Part shown: piece after piece, positions 25,672 to 33,896 of the stretch
Layout of the letters: every line of letters starts with the position of its first letter
Position numbering within the stretch: the first letter of the stretch is position 1
Origin: Eubacterium sp.
GTDB lineage: Bacteria > Bacillota > Clostridia > Lachnospirales > Lachnospiraceae
NCBI GenBank assembly: GCA_021769425.1
Contig: JAETSX010000009.1
Location: 1 to 64,000, forward strand
DNA: 64,000 nucleotides
Direction: 5' to 3'
Position numbers and translations under genes: made by a program
The notes under the pieces: generated by a model
Databases searched by the model: none
Seen by the model: the letters and a program-made list of their open reading frames with translations, nothing else
What the model was told of the DNA's origin: nothing

Positions 25672-27147
25672 ATGCTTACTTATTCTTTCTCAGAAATAGG
25701 CTCCATGAGCCTTTACGAATACCTGTATCAATGCATCAAAAATGATATTTTATCGGGAGCGCTGGCTCCAGGGGACCGCCTTCCCTCCAAGCGCAGCTTT
25801 TCCAGGCATTTGAACGTCAGCGCCATTACTGTGGAAAACGCCTATGGACAGCTTTTGGCAGAGGGTTACATTTATTCCATTCCCAAAAAAGGCTACTATA
25901 TTGCAGATATTTCCGCCGGCATTCCAAGACCTGCCCTTCCTGTTTCCGCTCCTCCAAAACCCGCTGCGGAACCGGAGGAAGCGCCCTGCTTTGCAGATTT
26001 CACCAGCAGCCAAACCCATCCGGATACCTTTCCTTTTTCCATCTGGACCAGGCTCATGCGGGAAGTGATTGGAGACGACCGGTTTGCTCTGATGAAAAAC
26101 TCCCCCAGCGGCGGCATCTTTCCTCTGCGCCAGGCCATTGCCAGACATTTAAAGGAATTTCGGGGAATGACCGTGCATCCAGAACAGATTATCGTAGGAG
26201 CGGGAACGGAATACCTTTACGGAATTCTGATTCAGCTATTGGGTTTTCAAAAAATTTATGGTGTGGAAGACCCCGGATACCAGAAAATATCTGCCATCTA
26301 TAAAAGCCATCAGGTTCAATGCCGCCATATTCCCATGGACCGGCAGGGAATCCATATGGGGCGGCTGCACGAATCTGGTGCAGATATTGTGCATATTTCT
26401 CCTTCCCATCATTTTCCAACCGGCATTGTCACCCCCATCAGCCGCAGATATGAGCTCCTTGGCTGGGCTGCCGAAGCAGAAGGAAGATATATTATCGAAG
26501 ATGATTATGACTGTGAGTTCCGGTTTATGGGAAAGCCCATTCCCTCCCTCCAAAGCATTGACGTTATGGAAAAAGTGATTTACATGAATACCTTTACAAA
26601 AACCCTTGCATCCACCATCCGCATCAGCTATATGGCGCTTCCGGCGCATCTGATGGAACGGTTTCACCAAACTATGGGGTTTTATTCCTGCACGGTATCT
26701 AATTTTGAACAGTACACCCTAACCCGTTTTCTCCAGGACGGCCATTTTGAACGGCATATCAACCGAATGCGCAACTTCTATCACAACCAGCGGGATCTGC
26801 TGTTAGACTGTTTAAAAAACAGCCCGCTCTCCTCCCGCATTGTCATTACGGAAGAAGACGCCGGACTGCATTTTCTCATGCATGCGGATACCTCTGTTCC
26901 AGATGAAGCCATTATAAAAAATGCTGAAACCAAAGGGCTTCGCATTGCTTCCCTGTCCCGGTACCATACCAAAGAGCCTGCCCTGGGGAACCATACATTT
27001 ATTATGAATTATTCTGCCATACCTCCCGAACATATGGAGGAAGCCATTGCAAGGCTCTGTCAGGTCTTTGCAGAAACAGAGGCTTCTTTCGGTATGGATG
27101 CCCCGGGAGGTGAATCAAATAACAGCAGCAGACCTGACAGTGCATGA
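25672..27147 (+). CDS. MocR/PdxR-type GntR regulator with aminotransferase domain
   Basis: Fusion of an N-terminal GntR winged helix (residues 10-75: PGDRLPSKRSFSRHLNVSAITVENAYGQLLAEGYIYSIPKKGYY) with a fold-type I aminotransferase domain. The PLP lysine lies in MNTFTKTLASTIRISYMALP, with IIEDDYDCEFRF upstream. Relatives bind PLP as effector and control vitamin B6, GABA or taurine genes; no such genes adjoin, so the target is unknown. GGAG precedes the ATG by 9 bases. The protein ends GGESNNSSRPDSA, and the DNA coding this tail is duplicated just downstream. Confidence 0.92.
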   Translation: MLTYSFSEIGSMSLYEYLYQCIKNDILSGALAPGDRLPSKRSFSRHLNVSAITVENAYGQLLAEGYIYSIPKKGYYIADISAGIPRPALPVSAPPKPAAEPEEAPCFADFTSSQTHPDTFPFSIWTRLMREVIGDDRFALMKNSPSGGIFPLRQAIARHLKEFRGMTVHPEQIIVGAGTEYLYGILIQLLGFQKIYGVEDPGYQKISAIYKSHQVQCRHIPMDRQGIHMGRLHESGADIVHISPSHHFPTGIVTPISRRYELLGWAAEAEGRYIIEDDYDCEFRFMGKPIPSLQSIDVMEKVIYMNTFTKTLASTIRISYMALPAHLMERFHQTMGFYSCTVSNFEQYTLTRFLQDGHFERHINRMRNFYHNQRDLLLDCLKNSPLSSRIVITEEDAGLHFLMHADTSVPDEAIIKNAETKGLRIASLSRYHTKEPALGNHTFIMNYSAIPPEHMEEAIARLCQVFAETEASFGMDAPGGESNNSSRPDSA

Positions 27148-27219
27148 AATTTGGTATCGGTATGGATGCCTCCAAGACGTGAATCAAATAACCGCGGCAG
27201 ATCTGACAGCGCATGAAAT
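27093..27219 (+). repeat. Tandem duplication of the mocR-type gene 3' end
   Basis: The last ~55 bases of the gene (GGTATGGATGCC... to the stop in AGTGCATGA) are repeated from 27159 with period about 66-67 bp, again ending in GACAGCGCATGA. The second copy translates, with a one-base offset, to RRESNNRGRSDSA-stop against the real GGESNNSSRPDSA-stop. Confidence 0.85.
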
Positions 27220-27255
27220 CTCTCATTCGCAGATTCTTTCAAAATTCCAAAACTG

Positions 27256-28497
27256 CTACTGTTCCAGCTCATGAATAAAAAGCCCGCTGCGCAGCTTCGG
27301 CTCAAACCAAGTGGACTTTGGAGGCATCAGGCGGCCTGCGTCCGCCACTGCAAACAACTCCTGAATGGAAGTGGGGTACATGGCAAACGCCGCCTTACAA
27401 TCCAGCCTGCATCTTTGCTCCAATTCTTTCAGGCCCCGGATTCCTCCTACAAAATCAATCCGACTGTCTGTTTTGGGATCCTGAATGCCAAGAACCGGAG
27501 CCAGCAGCTTATTTTGCAGAATGGATACATCTAGCCCTTCCACCGGATCGCCTGACTGATCCTGCGGGCGGATGGAGCACCGATACCAGGTTCCTTTCAG
27601 ATACATGGAAAACTCACCTTTTTTCTCCGGTTTCACCGGCTCTTTTCCCATTTCCTCTACCTCAAAAATTTCAGATGCTTTCGCCAGGAATTCTTCTTCT
27701 GAAAGTCCGTTTAAATCTTTGACCACCCGGTTATAATCCATAATCATAAGCTGTTCATCCGGAAACAATACGGATAAAAAGTAATTAAACTCCTCTTCCC
27801 CGGTGTACTCCGGATGGTCTTTTCTGCGCATCTGCCCTACCCGCACTGCGGAAGCTGCGCGGTGATGCCCGTCTGCAATATAGATTTCCCCTATTCCTGC
27901 AAAGGCTTTCTCAACTGCAGCAATCTGCTCTTCTTCCGAAATCACCCAGACACTGTGGCGCACCTTATCTTCTGCCGTAAAGTCATATAAGGGTTCTTCT
28001 TTCTGCACCTGAGCCACCACCTGATTGATCACCGGATTGGAGCGGTAAGCCAGAAAAATCGGCCCGGTCTGGGCATTGCAGACATTCACATGATTAATCC
28101 TGTCCCGCTCCTTCTCTGCCCTGGTGTTTTCATGTTTTTTAATCACGCCCGCTTCATAATCATCAATGGAGGCGCAGGCCGCAATTCCGGTCTGGGTTCT
28201 GCCATTCATAGTTAAGGTATAGATATAATAGCGCTTCTTTTTTTCCCGTACAAAGTCCCCATTTTTTACCATCTCCCAAAGAGTGTCATGGGCTTTTTGG
28301 TACACCCTGGGATCATAAGTATCCACCGTATCCGCAAACTGTGTCTCTGCCCGGTCTATCTTTAAAAAACTTTCCGGATTCTTCTCCACTTCCGCCTTCG
28401 CCTCTTCCCGGTTATACACATCATAGGGAAGAGCGGCTATCTTATCAGCTTTCGCCCTGTCTGGCCTGATTGCACAAAATGGTTTAATTACTGCCAT
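27256..28497 (-). CDS. DUF1015 family protein
   Basis: 413-residue soluble protein of the conserved family DUF1015, recognised by the start IKPFCAIRPDRAKADKIAALPYDVYNREEA, the central IADGHHRAASA motif and the distal DSRIDFVGGIRGL. In many Clostridia this gene adjoins serA/serC, hinting at serine-related metabolism, but here neither is present. The histidines of ADGHHR could be active-site residues; no function is claimed. Upstream, three ~72-bp tandem repeats separate it from nth; the promoter would have to lie in or beyond them. Confidence 0.85.
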   Translation of the reverse strand: MAVIKPFCAIRPDRAKADKIAALPYDVYNREEAKAEVEKNPESFLKIDRAETQFADTVDTYDPRVYQKAHDTLWEMVKNGDFVREKKKRYYIYTLTMNGRTQTGIAACASIDDYEAGVIKKHENTRAEKERDRINHVNVCNAQTGPIFLAYRSNPVINQVVAQVQKEEPLYDFTAEDKVRHSVWVISEEEQIAAVEKAFAGIGEIYIADGHHRAASAVRVGQMRRKDHPEYTGEEEFNYFLSVLFPDEQLMIMDYNRVVKDLNGLSEEEFLAKASEIFEVEEMGKEPVKPEKKGEFSMYLKGTWYRCSIRPQDQSGDPVEGLDVSILQNKLLAPVLGIQDPKTDSRIDFVGGIRGLKELEQRCRLDCKAAFAMYPTSIQELFAVADAGRLMPPKSTWFEPKLRSGLFIHELEQ

Positions 28498-28544
28498 TTG
28501 TATTTCCTCTCTTTCTTATATTTCTCTTTCTGTAACCTGTTTCC

Positions 28545-28757
28545 GATATCCCCATTCCAACATCCGCTGATTCCGGCGCTCCAAAACCGCCGCTGCGGAC
28601 TTTCTTTGTTTCCGATGCCCTCATTCCAATATCCGCTGATTCCGGCGCTCCAAAACCGCCGCTGCGAATTTTCTTTGTTTCCGATGCCCTCATTCCAATA
28701 TCCGCTGATTCCGGCGCTCCAAAACCGCCGCTGCGGACTTTCTTTGTTTCTGATATC
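28545..28757. repeat. 72-bp tandem repeat, three units
   Basis: Three near-identical units of CATTCCAATATCCGCTGATTCCGG, GCTCCAAAACCGCCGCTGCG and TTTCTTTGTTTC follow each other between the nth stop and the DUF1015 start. Since the unit is a multiple of three, open frames run through it (minus-strand GGFGAPESADIGMRASETKK units), but none has a ribosome site and they overlap nth, so they are not called as genes. Confidence 0.9.
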
Positions 28758-28811
28758 CTCATTTCGGCAGCATCCGGTTTTCCCTGTTCAGAAACTGTCC
28801 ATCCTTCGGCT

Positions 28812-29459
28812 CTAGTTTGCCAAAGACACGCCGTTCTTGGCACAGAGATCGCTGATGCAGCAGTTCCCGCAGCGGGGAACGGTTCTTGCCGTGCATACAT
28901 CCCTGCCATGGTACACCAGACGATGGCAGAAATCGCTTCCTTCCTCCGGCGGTATCAGTTTCCACAGAGCCATTTCCACCTTCTTTGGCTCCTTGATATT
29001 TTCCACCAGCCCTATCCGGTTCACCAGGCGGATACAATGAGTATCCGTCACAATGGCCGGCTTGCCGAACACGTCCCCCATAATCAGGTTTGCGCTCTTT
29101 CTGCCTACCCCCGGCAGCTTTAGCAATGCGTCAAAATCATCCGGAACTTTGCCGTCATATTCTTCTTTAATCATTTTCATGCATCCGCTGATATCCCTGG
29201 CTTTGCTCCGGCCTAATCCGCAGGGTCTTACAATGGCCTCTATCTCTTCCACTGGCGCCTCCGCCAGAGAAGCCACATCCGGATATCTGGCATAAAGATC
29301 CTGTACAACCACATTGACCCTTGCATCAGTGCATTGCGCTGCCAAACGGACGCTTACCAAAAGCTTCCATGCCTGGTTATAATCCAATGTGCATCCTGCA
29401 TCGGGATATTCCGCCTTCAGCCGCTCTATGACGGCAAGGGCCAGTTCTTCTTTTGTCAT
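28812..29459 (-). CDS. nth: Endonuclease III, DNA glycosylase/AP lyase
   Basis: Removes oxidised pyrimidines in base-excision repair. The helix-hairpin-helix is LLKLPGVGRKSANLIMG with the catalytic Lys, and the catalytic Asp lies in AIVTDTHCIRL. A C-terminal iron-sulfur motif is present (VCTARTVPRCGNCCISDLC), but the first spacing is seven residues instead of the usual six, and an extra Cys is adjacent. 215 residues is standard. AGGAGGAA precedes the ATG at 29459. Confidence 0.95.
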   Translation of the reverse strand: MTKEELALAVIERLKAEYPDAGCTLDYNQAWKLLVSVRLAAQCTDARVNVVVQDLYARYPDVASLAEAPVEEIEAIVRPCGLGRSKARDISGCMKMIKEEYDGKVPDDFDALLKLPGVGRKSANLIMGDVFGKPAIVTDTHCIRLVNRIGLVENIKEPKKVEMALWKLIPPEEGSDFCHRLVYHGRDVCTARTVPRCGNCCISDLCAKNGVSLAN

Positions 29460-29479
29460 ATTCCTTTCCTCCTGAATGC

Positions 29480-29507
29480 TTAACCGCCGGAGTAATATAC
29501 TCCGTCA
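29480..29507. repeat. R1 element, half copy
   Basis: TTAACCGCCGGAGTAATAT, one end of family R1, runs into ACTCCGTC to form a small CGGAGT/ACTCCG hairpin between the PepSY lipoprotein stop and the nth start. It may serve as a weak terminator. Confidence 0.7.
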
Positions 29508-30308
29508 GTCCAGTTCATATTCCAGAATCGCTCCTGTCACTGCATCCACTTTACTGCTGTATTCTTTGCCGTCTGCATAAAAATCTATTTCGTATTCTGC
29601 TCCTCCATGCTCCAGCTCAATCTTGGTAAAAGCCACCTGATCTGCCGTAAACCCAGCATGGCTTAACACAGCCGTTTTAGCCTCTTCCACGGAAATCACT
29701 CCCTGAATATTTCCAGGAATCTGTTCTACGGTCTCCTGGGAACTTTCCAGAACAGCCCCGTCATCTCCGCTTATTTCGTACTTATATCTGACATCCCCTG
29801 AAACAAATTCCAGCTCATACTCGGTTCTGCCATTCTCATAGTCCATTTCTTCTTTTACAAAAGTTGCCTCGGATGCAGTCAGCCCGGCATGTTTCAGGGC
29901 TGCCTCCTTTGCCTCCTCCATTCCGATTTTGGGCTGATTCACGGAATTGCCCTGGCTGCCTGTCTGGGTCTGCTGCCCTGGCTGTTCCTGCTGGTTTTCA
30001 GGCTGATTCCTGACTCCCTCCGTCTGATTTTCCGCTGGCTGAGCCTGCTCTCCGGACGTTTGATCCTGCCCCGCGTTAGCCTGATCCCGCTGCTCAGACG
30101 GCTGAGACTGCCCTCCGGACGTTTGATCCTGCCCTGCCGGCTGATTCTGTTCCCCGGATGTCTGGTTCCCGGCTTGGTTTTCCTGTGAAGAATCCTTATC
30201 CCGGGCATTTCCATTTCCGCACCCGATTAATAAAAGAAACGCCAATGACAGCAGCATCATTATCATCATACGGTATGTTTTGCTTTTGCAGCAAATAGAC
30301 TTTTTCAT
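29505..30308 (-). CDS. Secreted lipoprotein with two PepSY domains
   Basis: Signal peptide with lipobox (MMLLSLAFLLLIGC), then a ~110-residue Gln/Ser/Gly/Asp linker with imperfect GQDQTSGxQxQPxxQ repeats, then two PepSY domains: GMEEAKEAALKHAGLTASEA...YEISGDDGAVLESS and SVEEAKTAVLSHAGFTADQV...VDAVTGAILEYELD. PepSY domains are linked to inhibition of secreted proteases; the function here is unknown. ATG 30308 with GGAAAGGAAAG upstream is preferred; the longer open frame upstream crosses a terminator and an R3 element. 267 residues. Confidence 0.88.
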   Translation of the reverse strand: MKKSICCKSKTYRMMIMMLLSLAFLLLIGCGNGNARDKDSSQENQAGNQTSGEQNQPAGQDQTSGGQSQPSEQRDQANAGQDQTSGEQAQPAENQTEGVRNQPENQQEQPGQQTQTGSQGNSVNQPKIGMEEAKEAALKHAGLTASEATFVKEEMDYENGRTEYELEFVSGDVRYKYEISGDDGAVLESSQETVEQIPGNIQGVISVEEAKTAVLSHAGFTADQVAFTKIELEHGGAEYEIDFYADGKEYSSKVDAVTGAILEYELD

Positions 30309-30387
30309 AATTTTTCTTTCCTTTCCATAGTTATGTTCCTTTCTCATTGTACAAAAAAACATTCTGCGATTCAAGATCAAAAATAAA

Positions 30388-30449
30388 GCTGCCCCAGTAA
30401 GGATTTTACTGCAGGATATCTCCTGTTGAAAGTTCCTTAATGGGGCAGC
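30388..30449 (-). terminator. Intrinsic terminator after the alcohol dehydrogenase
   Basis: GCTGCCCCA (30388-30396) pairs with TGGGGCAGC (30441-30449), the stem continuing with TAAGGA/TCCTTA, and is followed on the minus strand by TTTATTTTTG. It lies 114 bp past the dehydrogenase stop, after an R3 element. Confidence 0.8.
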
Positions 30450-30466
30450 CCATTTTCTCAGAGAAT

Positions 30467-30558
30467 TATGCTCACGAGCATAATTATTTGCCAAATCATT
30501 TGCTTTTTCCGCAAAACTATGAAAGATCTGCCGGCAAATGATTTCACTCACGGGTATA
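30467..30558. repeat. Dispersed dyad element R3, copy 2
   Basis: Inverse orientation to copy 1: TATGCTCACGAGCATAATTATTTG at one end, GGCAAATGATTTCACTCACGGGTATA at the other. It sits within 5 bp of the dehydrogenase stop. Confidence 0.85.
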
Positions 30559-30562
30559 TGTC

Positions 30563-31744
30563 TTAGAAGTCAACTTCTGTTCCATAATATGTACAGGTGA
30601 ACAATTTCTCCATTGTAGCAGGATCAATCTCCCTTGGATTGGAACCTGTACATGCATCTCCTACGGCGCGTTCTGCAATACCGGAAATCTTCTCTTTGAA
30701 TTCCTCTTCATTGATTCCGAATTCTTTCAGAGTCTTAGGAATGTTAAGCCTTACATTGAAATCGTCAATTTTAGCGCAGAGGCTGTTAATCAAAGATTTC
30801 TCAGAGGTTCCCTCTAAGCCCATTCTCCGTGCAATCTCTGCATACCGTTTTGCTGCAACCGGATCTTTGGCATTATACTTGATAACATACGGCAGATAAA
30901 TTGCATTTGCGCATCCATGGGGAATATGTCCGGTAGAAAATGCTGCGCCTGTCTTATGCGCCATAGAGTGTACAATTCCCAAAAGCGCATTGGAAAATGC
31001 CATTCCAGCCAGACACTGTGCATAATGCATCTGCTCTCTTGCCGCCATATCACAGTTATAGGAAGCCGGCAGATAATCCAGTACCATCTCAATAGCCTGC
31101 AGTGCAAGAGGATCCGTAAACGGACAGTTCAGCGTGGAAACATATGCCTCAATGGCATGGGTCAATGCGTCCATTCCGGTGTAAGCGACCTGTTTTACCG
31201 GAAGCCCCTCTACCAGTTCCGGATCTACAATTGCAACGTCGGGGGTAATATTGAAATCAGCCAGAGGATACTTCACGCCGGTCTGATAATTGGTAATAAC
31301 TGAAAATGCGGTAACTTCTGTAGCTGTTCCTGATGTGGAAGGAATGGCACAGAATTTTGCCTTCTGTCTCAATTCCGGGAAATTAAAGGGGATGCACAGA
31401 TCCTCAAAAGTTGTCTCCGGATATTCATAAAATGCCCACATAGCCTTAGCTGCGTCAATGGGGGAACCGCCACCCATGGACACAATCCAGTCAGGTTCAA
31501 ATTTGCGCATCGCTTCTGCACCCTTCATTACAGTTTCCACAGAAGGATCCGGCTCTACGCCTTCAAAAACCTCAACTTCCATTCCGGCTTCCTTCAGGTA
31601 ATTCACTGCCTTATCCAAAAATCCCTGACGCTTCATGGAACCGCCGCCAACTACAAGGATTGCTTTCTTTCCCTTTAAATTCTTAAGTTCCTCCAGACAA
31701 CCCTTTCCGTGATATACATCTCTTGGTAATGTAAATCTTGCCAT
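30563..31744 (-). CDS. Iron-containing (type III) alcohol dehydrogenase
   Basis: NAD(P)-dependent dehydrogenase acting on short alcohols or aldehydes, probably for disposal of reducing power in fermentation. The Rossmann part shows VVGGGSMKRQGF and VSMGGGSPIDAAKAMW; the metal-binding region shows MDALTHAIEAYVS, HSMAHKTGAAFSTGHIPHGCANA, providing the Asp and three His ligands. 393 residues is typical of the butanol/1,3-propanediol dehydrogenase-like group; the substrate is uncertain. AAAGGAGAAG precedes the ATG. It is monocistronic: its own promoter, and a terminator beyond an R3 element. Confidence 0.93.
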   Translation of the reverse strand: MARFTLPRDVYHGKGCLEELKNLKGKKAILVVGGGSMKRQGFLDKAVNYLKEAGMEVEVFEGVEPDPSVETVMKGAEAMRKFEPDWIVSMGGGSPIDAAKAMWAFYEYPETTFEDLCIPFNFPELRQKAKFCAIPSTSGTATEVTAFSVITNYQTGVKYPLADFNITPDVAIVDPELVEGLPVKQVAYTGMDALTHAIEAYVSTLNCPFTDPLALQAIEMVLDYLPASYNCDMAAREQMHYAQCLAGMAFSNALLGIVHSMAHKTGAAFSTGHIPHGCANAIYLPYVIKYNAKDPVAAKRYAEIARRMGLEGTSEKSLINSLCAKIDDFNVRLNIPKTLKEFGINEEEFKEKISGIAERAVGDACTGSNPREIDPATMEKLFTCTYYGTEVDF

Positions 31745-31833
31745 GTTCTTCTTCTCCTTTTCTTTATATTAATAATAAAAGTAACCATTTATACTCATGA
31801 GCATGCCTCTGTTTGATTTCTTTTATGATTTAC

Positions 31834-31880
31834 ATTATAGCACAACTTTCTGTATATCAACAGTTAAAATTTAATAAAAT
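31834..31880 (-). promoter_or_regulatory. Promoter of the alcohol dehydrogenase with Rex-like half-sites
   Basis: On the minus strand TGCTATAAT is an extended -10 (hexamer at 31834-31839) and TTGATA lies 15 bp upstream. Just upstream TTAACAATTTTATTAAATTTTAACTG resembles the redox repressor Rex site (TTGTTAA...TTAACAA) imperfectly. A partial R3 end (TATACTCATGAGCATGC, 31790-31806) lies between promoter and gene. Confidence 0.55.
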
Positions 31881-31905
31881 TGTTAAAAATTTCCCAAACC
31901 AGTAT

Positions 31906-32092
31906 AATCCACACTATTACTCCGGCGGTTAAATATCCCAGAATTTTACGTAGGATAAATTTTCATCTGCAAGGCGGAGGAATGAGGCGTAGCAGTGGCT
32001 ACGTCGATTGATGAGGGTCTGCCCCGCTTTATCGGGCACAACGGGGCAGATGGAAATTTAGACAAGTGAAAGGTACGGTTAATTAGTGTGGG
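31906..32092. repeat. Dispersed element R1 (long form)
   Basis: Begins CCACACTATTACTCCGGCGGTTAAATATC and ends GGTTAATTAGTGTGG, so its outermost bases are inverted repeats. The body (TCATCTGCAAGGCGGAGGAATGA..., GATGAGGGTCTGCCCCGCTT, TATCGGGCACAACGGGGCAG, ATGGAAATTTAGACAAGTGAAA) is shared with 51981-52122. GCCCCGCTTTATCGGGC forms an inner hairpin. No open frame of note. Confidence 0.85.
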
Positions 32093-32121
32093 TTATACCA
32101 GGAAAACATGCATTTCAAACA

Positions 32122-33774
32122 TTACATCAATGGGGCAAGCGCCTTCATCAGGCTTCCGGTTATCTTCACTTTCAGTTTTTCCCTGCGGACAGTTTCCATG
32201 GTCACATGCCTGCATTTTGCCAGAGTAGCCTGAAAATCTGCCTCTATCTCAGGAATGCAGTTGGCGCCGTACAAATATGTGGCGCATTCAAAATGATGGT
32301 AAAGGCTGCGGTAATCCAAATTGATGGTTCCCACCACCGCTTCCCTGGAATCACTGACAAATACTTTTGCATGAACAAATCCAGGAGTGTATTCATAGAT
32401 TTTCACCCCGGACTCCAGCAAAGATGCGTAATGGGTTTTGGCCAGTGCATAAGGAATAGCCTTATCCGGAATTCCCGGCAGAATCAATACAACCTCTGCA
32501 CCTCTTTCCGCCGCAAATTTCAGGGCCGTTTCCATTTCTCCGTCCAGAATCAGGTAGGGCGTCATGATATGCACATACTCCTGAGCGCGGTTCAGAATAT
32601 CCATATAAACCCGCTCTCCCAGTTTATCCTGATCCAGCGGACAGTCGCCGTAGGGAATGACATATCCTTTTCCCTCCTCTGACGAAACCTTTGGAATAAC
32701 AGAGCCCTTTTCTTCATCCGAAGTCTGAGAAGCTGCGTCTCTTTTTTTTGCCTCCTCCAAAATCGGAGAAACAGAGAGAAATTTCTCATATTCTGTCTTC
32801 TTCTCATCAATCCCCCACATCTGCAGAAACATCAGAGTAAAACTCTGTACCGCCGCTCCCTTTAACATGACAGCCGTATCTTTCCAGTGTCCAAATCTTT
32901 CCTTTTGATTAATGTATTCATCCGCCAGGTTTACCCCTCCGTTAAAAGCCGTATGGCCGTCGATTACCAGTATTTTCCTGTGATCCCGGTAATTATAATG
33001 GGTGGAGACAAAAGGCGTCACCGGCGAAAACATCTTGCACTGAATCCCCAGTTTCCGCAGCCGTTTGGGATAATCATGGGACAGCAGGGAAAATTCGCAG
33101 GTACCGTCATACATCACACGGACATCCACTCCCTGAGCCGCTTTTTTTGCAAGAATCTCCAGAATCTGCCCCCACATCATCCCTTCATCCACAATAAAAT
33201 ATTCCATAAAAATAAAATGCTCCGCCAGTTCCAACTGTTTCAGCATTTCTTCAAACTTATATTCCCCCAGGGGAAAATAAGTCACCGCCGTATGATCATA
33301 GACGGGATGGCATCCGCTTCGGTGCATGTAACGCGCCAAAGACGCTGCGCCTGGATTTTCCTCTGCCAACCCTTTCATCGCCTGCTCCGGCTGAGGGATC
33401 TGTTCTTTGGTATCGCTGATTATCTGGTTCACCCGTTTGCGCAAAGCCCGGTTCCCCACATTGCTCTGGGTATATAACATCAACAGCACGCCGAACACCG
33501 GCAGCAGCGCAATCACAATCAGCCAGGTAATTTTTGCCGTGGGATTCATCCGGCTGTTCAAAAGATAAATCACCATAACAAAAGTAAACAATGCCGTTCC
33601 GCCTAAGATATGGGGCAGAAATTCTTCGAACCACTGAAATATGCTGAACAGGATCAGTACCTGAACCAGAAACAGCAGCAGAATCAGCCCGAAACGGCTG
33701 AACAAAGCGTGAACGATTCCTTTCTGCCCCTTTTTCAACAGGGTAATTCCTTTTCTTTTGTAATCCAAATGCAT
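32122..33774 (-). CDS. cls: Cardiolipin synthase (phospholipase D family)
   Basis: Joins two phosphatidylglycerol molecules to cardiolipin at the membrane. Two N-terminal helices (LILLLFLVQVLILFSIF; WLIVIALLPVFGVLLMLY) precede two PLD domains with HKD motifs HRKILVIDGHTAFNGG and HAKVFVSDSREAVVGTINLD. A hydrophilic insert of about 40 residues (around 355-395) separates the halves and contains an imperfect KGSVIPKVSSEEGKGYVIP repeat. GGAGGAAAG precedes the ATG. It follows the GH65 gene on the same strand, but an R1 hairpin (33804-33858) lies between them, so it is probably not part of the sugar operon. Confidence 0.94.
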   Translation of the reverse strand: MHLDYKRKGITLLKKGQKGIVHALFSRFGLILLLFLVQVLILFSIFQWFEEFLPHILGGTALFTFVMVIYLLNSRMNPTAKITWLIVIALLPVFGVLLMLYTQSNVGNRALRKRVNQIISDTKEQIPQPEQAMKGLAEENPGAASLARYMHRSGCHPVYDHTAVTYFPLGEYKFEEMLKQLELAEHFIFMEYFIVDEGMMWGQILEILAKKAAQGVDVRVMYDGTCEFSLLSHDYPKRLRKLGIQCKMFSPVTPFVSTHYNYRDHRKILVIDGHTAFNGGVNLADEYINQKERFGHWKDTAVMLKGAAVQSFTLMFLQMWGIDEKKTEYEKFLSVSPILEEAKKRDAASQTSDEEKGSVIPKVSSEEGKGYVIPYGDCPLDQDKLGERVYMDILNRAQEYVHIMTPYLILDGEMETALKFAAERGAEVVLILPGIPDKAIPYALAKTHYASLLESGVKIYEYTPGFVHAKVFVSDSREAVVGTINLDYRSLYHHFECATYLYGANCIPEIEADFQATLAKCRHVTMETVRREKLKVKITGSLMKALAPLM

Positions 33775-33803
33775 TTCTTTCCTCCTGAATGTTCTCTGAC
33801 ATT

Positions 33804-33858
33804 ATTACTCCGGCAGTTAAATATCGCAAATGTTGCGATATTTAACCGCCGGAGTAAT
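33804..33858. repeat. R1 element, minimal hairpin form
   Basis: A nearly perfect 26-bp inverted repeat: ATTACTCCGGCAGTTAAATA... against ...TATTTAACCGCCGGAGTAAT, with the two arms separated by only ATG. Placed between the GH65 stop and the cls start, it could end the sugar operon transcript. Confidence 0.9.
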
Positions 33859-33896
33859 ATATACCATACAGCGGCTGCACAGTCAAGAAGAAATCT

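Noticed and set aside
28484-28909. Minus-strand frame with GGFGAPESADIG repeats
   Set aside because: It is open because the 72-bp repeat is a multiple of three; it overlaps nth in another frame and has no ribosome site.
30309-30551. Longer start for the PepSY lipoprotein
   Set aside because: The extension crosses a terminator and an R3 element and would bury the signal peptide.
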